In this document: piece after piece, positions 6,781 through 8,634 of the stretch
Layout: the number at the start of each line of letters is the position of its first letter
How positions within the stretch are numbered: the first letter of the stretch is position 1
From: PHAA01 sp964584415
Lineage (GTDB): Bacteria > Bacillota > Syntrophomonadia > Syntrophomonadales > Syntrophomonadaceae
Assembly (NCBI GenBank): GCA_964584415.1
Contig: CAZOZX010000087.1
Span: 1-8,634, forward strand
Length of the DNA: 8,634 nucleotides
Direction: 5' to 3'
The notes under the pieces: model-generated
The model's database searches: none
What the model was told of the DNA's origin: nothing
What the model saw: the letters and a program-made list of their open reading frames with translations, nothing else
Translations under genes and position numbers: made by a program

Positions 6781-8052
6781 AGGTTGCTTTATACCCGTGA
6801 CCAATTGTTTGAAGAAGGTATTATGGACCTGCCCCAGATCAGAGAATACAAGAGCGGCCTGGCAACGCATAAGGATATCGCTCGTATCCATTTCTGCGTT
6901 CCCGATATAGATGCCCAGATTACCGAGGCACACCTTGTGTCAGCAGGTTCAGCTTTGGTTATTGCCGACGCAGTTATGAACAAAGAAATAGGGAACGGCT
7001 TTGCCCTGGTTCGTCCGCCCGGACACCACGCTATGACTGTAGCCCATGGCAACCGAGGCTTCTGCAACATTAATAATGAAGCTATCATGGTAGAGTATTT
7101 GCGTAAAAAATATGGACTGCGCAGGATAGCCATAGTCGATACCGATGTCCATCATGGTGATGGGACCCAGGAAATATTCTGGCACGATCCCGATATACTT
7201 TTTATATCCTTTCACCAGGATGGTCGTACCCTCTACCCAGGATCAGGTTTTACTGAAGAATTAGGCGGACCATTAGGACACGGGACTACCATCAACATCC
7301 CGCTTCCTCCCAATACCAATGATGTCGGAATTCACTATCTGCTCGATAAGCTGGTTATGCCGATTTTGGATGAGTTCGAAGCAGAACTTGTGGTAAATTC
7401 GGCTGGGCAGGACAATCATTACAGCGATCCGCTGGCTAACATGTCCTTCTCAGCCCAAGGGTATGCGGTTCTGAACCAAAAACTGGCTCCGGATATCGCT
7501 GTGTTGGAAGGCGGGTACTCAGTTGAGACCGCCCTGCCTTATGTGAACCTGGGCATAATCATGGCTATGGCTGGTATTGACTATTCGAATTTACGGGAAC
7601 CAGATTATTCGCCGGCTCGTTTTAAAAAGCCGTCTTCAATGGATTACTTTGACAAATTGATCGAAGTTCAACTGGCCAATTTCCGGGGGCGGCAGGAAGT
7701 GATTCGGAATAACCGCACCAAGTATCCGAAGGACTACACTTATCACCGGCATATATACTATGATACCGATGGCATCAGCGAAGAACAGGTTAACCGGTTG
7801 CGCATGTGTGAAAACTGCGCCGGTTTACGCACTATTCAATCTAATGCCCGCCACCAAGGGTGGGGCAATTATACTGTCTTCTGCATTGCGGTACCAACCT
7901 ATGGATGTCCGGATTGTCAACAGGAGGCGCAGCGCATTTATGAGGAGATGTGCACTAAGGCTGGTCCGTATGATTATATTTATTTACAAGACCGGGTGGC
8001 AGATGCTTACCGCAATATGAATGTCGGACGCAAGGTAGAAACGGTGTTATAA
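6781..8052 (+). CDS. Histone-deacetylase-family zinc amidohydrolase, 5' end lost in gap, with C-terminal CxxC extension
   Basis: Members of this arginase/deacetylase-fold family remove acetyl or other acyl groups from lysines, polyamines or small amides. Visible are 423 residues. RPPGHHA (7012-7032) supplies the tandem active-site histidines. In DTDVHHGDG, Asp 7144-7146 and His 7150-7152 are zinc ligands. Asp 7411-7413, in SAGQDNHYSDPL, is the third ligand. EGGYS supplies the catalytic tyrosine at 7516-7518. All key residues are intact, so the enzyme is probably active. RPPGHH begins at visible residue 78; related enzymes usually have well over 100 residues before it, so an N-terminal piece is missing. 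After the deacetylase domain, about 150 residues follow (from near 7600) with two CxxC pairs (7807/7816 and 7906/7915), possibly a zinc ribbon. The stop directly abuts the mutL ATG. The substrate cannot be told from sequence. Confidence 0.9.
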   Translation, partial: RLLYTRDQLFEEGIMDLPQIREYKSGLATHKDIARIHFCVPDIDAQITEAHLVSAGSALVIADAVMNKEIGNGFALVRPPGHHAMTVAHGNRGFCNINNEAIMVEYLRKKYGLRRIAIVDTDVHHGDGTQEIFWHDPDILFISFHQDGRTLYPGSGFTEELGGPLGHGTTINIPLPPNTNDVGIHYLLDKLVMPILDEFEAELVVNSAGQDNHYSDPLANMSFSAQGYAVLNQKLAPDIAVLEGGYSVETALPYVNLGIIMAMAGIDYSNLREPDYSPARFKKPSSMDYFDKLIEVQLANFRGRQEVIRNNRTKYPKDYTYHRHIYYDTDGISEEQVNRLRMCENCAGLRTIQSNARHQGWGNYTVFCIAVPTYGCPDCQQEAQRIYEEMCTKAGPYDYIYLQDRVADAYRNMNVGRKVETVL

Positions 8053-8634
8053 ATGGCAATAAAATTACTGGATGACCACCTGGTCAACAAAATAGCGGCT
8101 GGGGAAGTTATAGAGAGACCGGCTTCAGTTGTGAAGGAGCTAGTGGAAAATGCCATTGATGCCGGCAGCCACAGGATCAGTGTACTGATAGCCGGCGGGG
8201 GAATCGATAAGATTGAGGTTGCAGACGACGGCCAGGGAATCCCTTCATCTGACGTTTTGATCGCTTTTCAGCGGCATGCCACCAGTAAGATCGACAGGGA
8301 AGAGGACTTAATTAAGATTAACTCCATGGGCTTTCGCGGCGAAGCATTACCAAGCATTGCTTCTGTCAGCCGCCTGGAACTATTCACCCAGTATGGCAGT
8401 GAACCTGGGGTACGAGTCTTCCTGGACGGTGGTAAGAACCCTATTTGTGAGGCTTACCCCACAGCCCCCGGAACCAAGGTTCTGGTGCAGGATCTGTTTT
8501 TCAACACCCCGGCCCGCAAGAAGTTCTTGAAGTCCCCGGTCAGTGAATCGGTTCAAATACATGATATAATGTGTCGTCTGGCCCTGGCCCGAACCGATAT
8601 ATCATTTTCATATGCTAATGAGAAAAAACTTTAT
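8053..8634 (+). CDS. mutL: DNA mismatch repair protein MutL, N-terminal part (runs off window)
   Basis: MutL couples mismatch recognition by MutS to downstream strand processing. The window holds 194 codons, covering most of the GHKL ATPase domain. The motifs are KIAAGEVIERPASVVKELVE, with general base E29 and Mg-binding N33, VADDGQGI with D58, HATSKI, and GFRGEALPSI (93-102). NTPARKKF is also present. The ENAIDAG segment has Ala where many homologues have Ser. The ATG follows the preceding TAA with no spacer (TAAATG). Only a weak, distant AAGGTAG (8032-8038) precedes it, so translation is probably coupled to the deacetylase gene. The C-terminal domain, which in most bacteria lacking MutH carries a metal-dependent endonuclease site, lies outside the window. 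Confidence 0.97.
   Translation, partial: MAIKLLDDHLVNKIAAGEVIERPASVVKELVENAIDAGSHRISVLIAGGGIDKIEVADDGQGIPSSDVLIAFQRHATSKIDREEDLIKINSMGFRGEALPSIASVSRLELFTQYGSEPGVRVFLDGGKNPICEAYPTAPGTKVLVQDLFFNTPARKKFLKSPVSESVQIHDIMCRLALARTDISFSYANEKKLY

Noticed and set aside
6424..6910. Reading frames that pass through the N block and join hydantoinase-region and deacetylase-region sequence
   Set aside because: They exist only because N codons contain no stops. The upstream half of the deacetylase frame is a shadow of the hydantoinase gene.
1..8634. CRISPR arrays, tRNA or rRNA genes, insertion sequences, phage genes
   Set aside because: No spaced repeats, cloverleaf-like sequences, transposase motifs or terminal inverted repeats were seen; the region looks like ordinary chromosome.

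Overview
The window is a stretch of bacterial chromosome, all coding on the + strand. It reads as a low-to-mid-GC Bacillota genome, most likely a Clostridia-type anaerobe. The evidence is gene order: miaB, then a RicA/YmcA-type gene, then mutS and mutL, matches the Bacillus subtilis order miaB-ymcA-cotE-mutS-mutL. Here cotE is absent and two extra genes lie between mutS and mutL. GGAGG-type ribosome sites and several GTG starts fit the same assignment. The genus cannot be fixed from the sequence alone; a Syntrophomonas- or Peptococcaceae-like host is only a guess.

Layout. Bases 19-2421 carry a tight run: rpe (ribulose-phosphate 3-epimerase), miaB (tRNA methylthiotransferase) and a YlbF/YmcA-family protein with a four-cysteine tail. 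Bases 2422-2645 hold no gene. This is a 224-base leader with a plausible sigma-A-type promoter and a long stem-loop followed by a short T-run, just before mutS. Bases 2646-5216 are mutS, starting at GTG 2646 and not at the more upstream in-frame ATG. At 5240 a HyuA-like hydantoinase/oxoprolinase-family gene begins and runs into a block of exactly 100 N (6681-6780), an assembly gap. After the gap comes the 3' part of a histone-deacetylase-family gene (to 8052), whose stop codon directly touches the ATG of mutL. mutL runs off the right edge after 194 codons.

How the genes may work together. MutS recognises mismatches and recruits MutL, and MutS here keeps a likely beta-clamp-binding peptide. 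MiaB and the RicA-like protein are neighbours in other Bacillota as well, and both have cysteine sets suited to Fe-S clusters. The most unusual part is the pair between mutS and mutL: an ASKHA-type ATPase/amidohydrolase subunit without its usual partner, and a zinc deacetylase with all catalytic residues plus an extra C-terminal region carrying two CxxC pairs. Spacing suggests that they are co-transcribed with mismatch repair, but nothing in the sequence shows a functional link. The gap removes the end of the first gene and the beginning of the second, so whether they are separate or fused cannot be read here.
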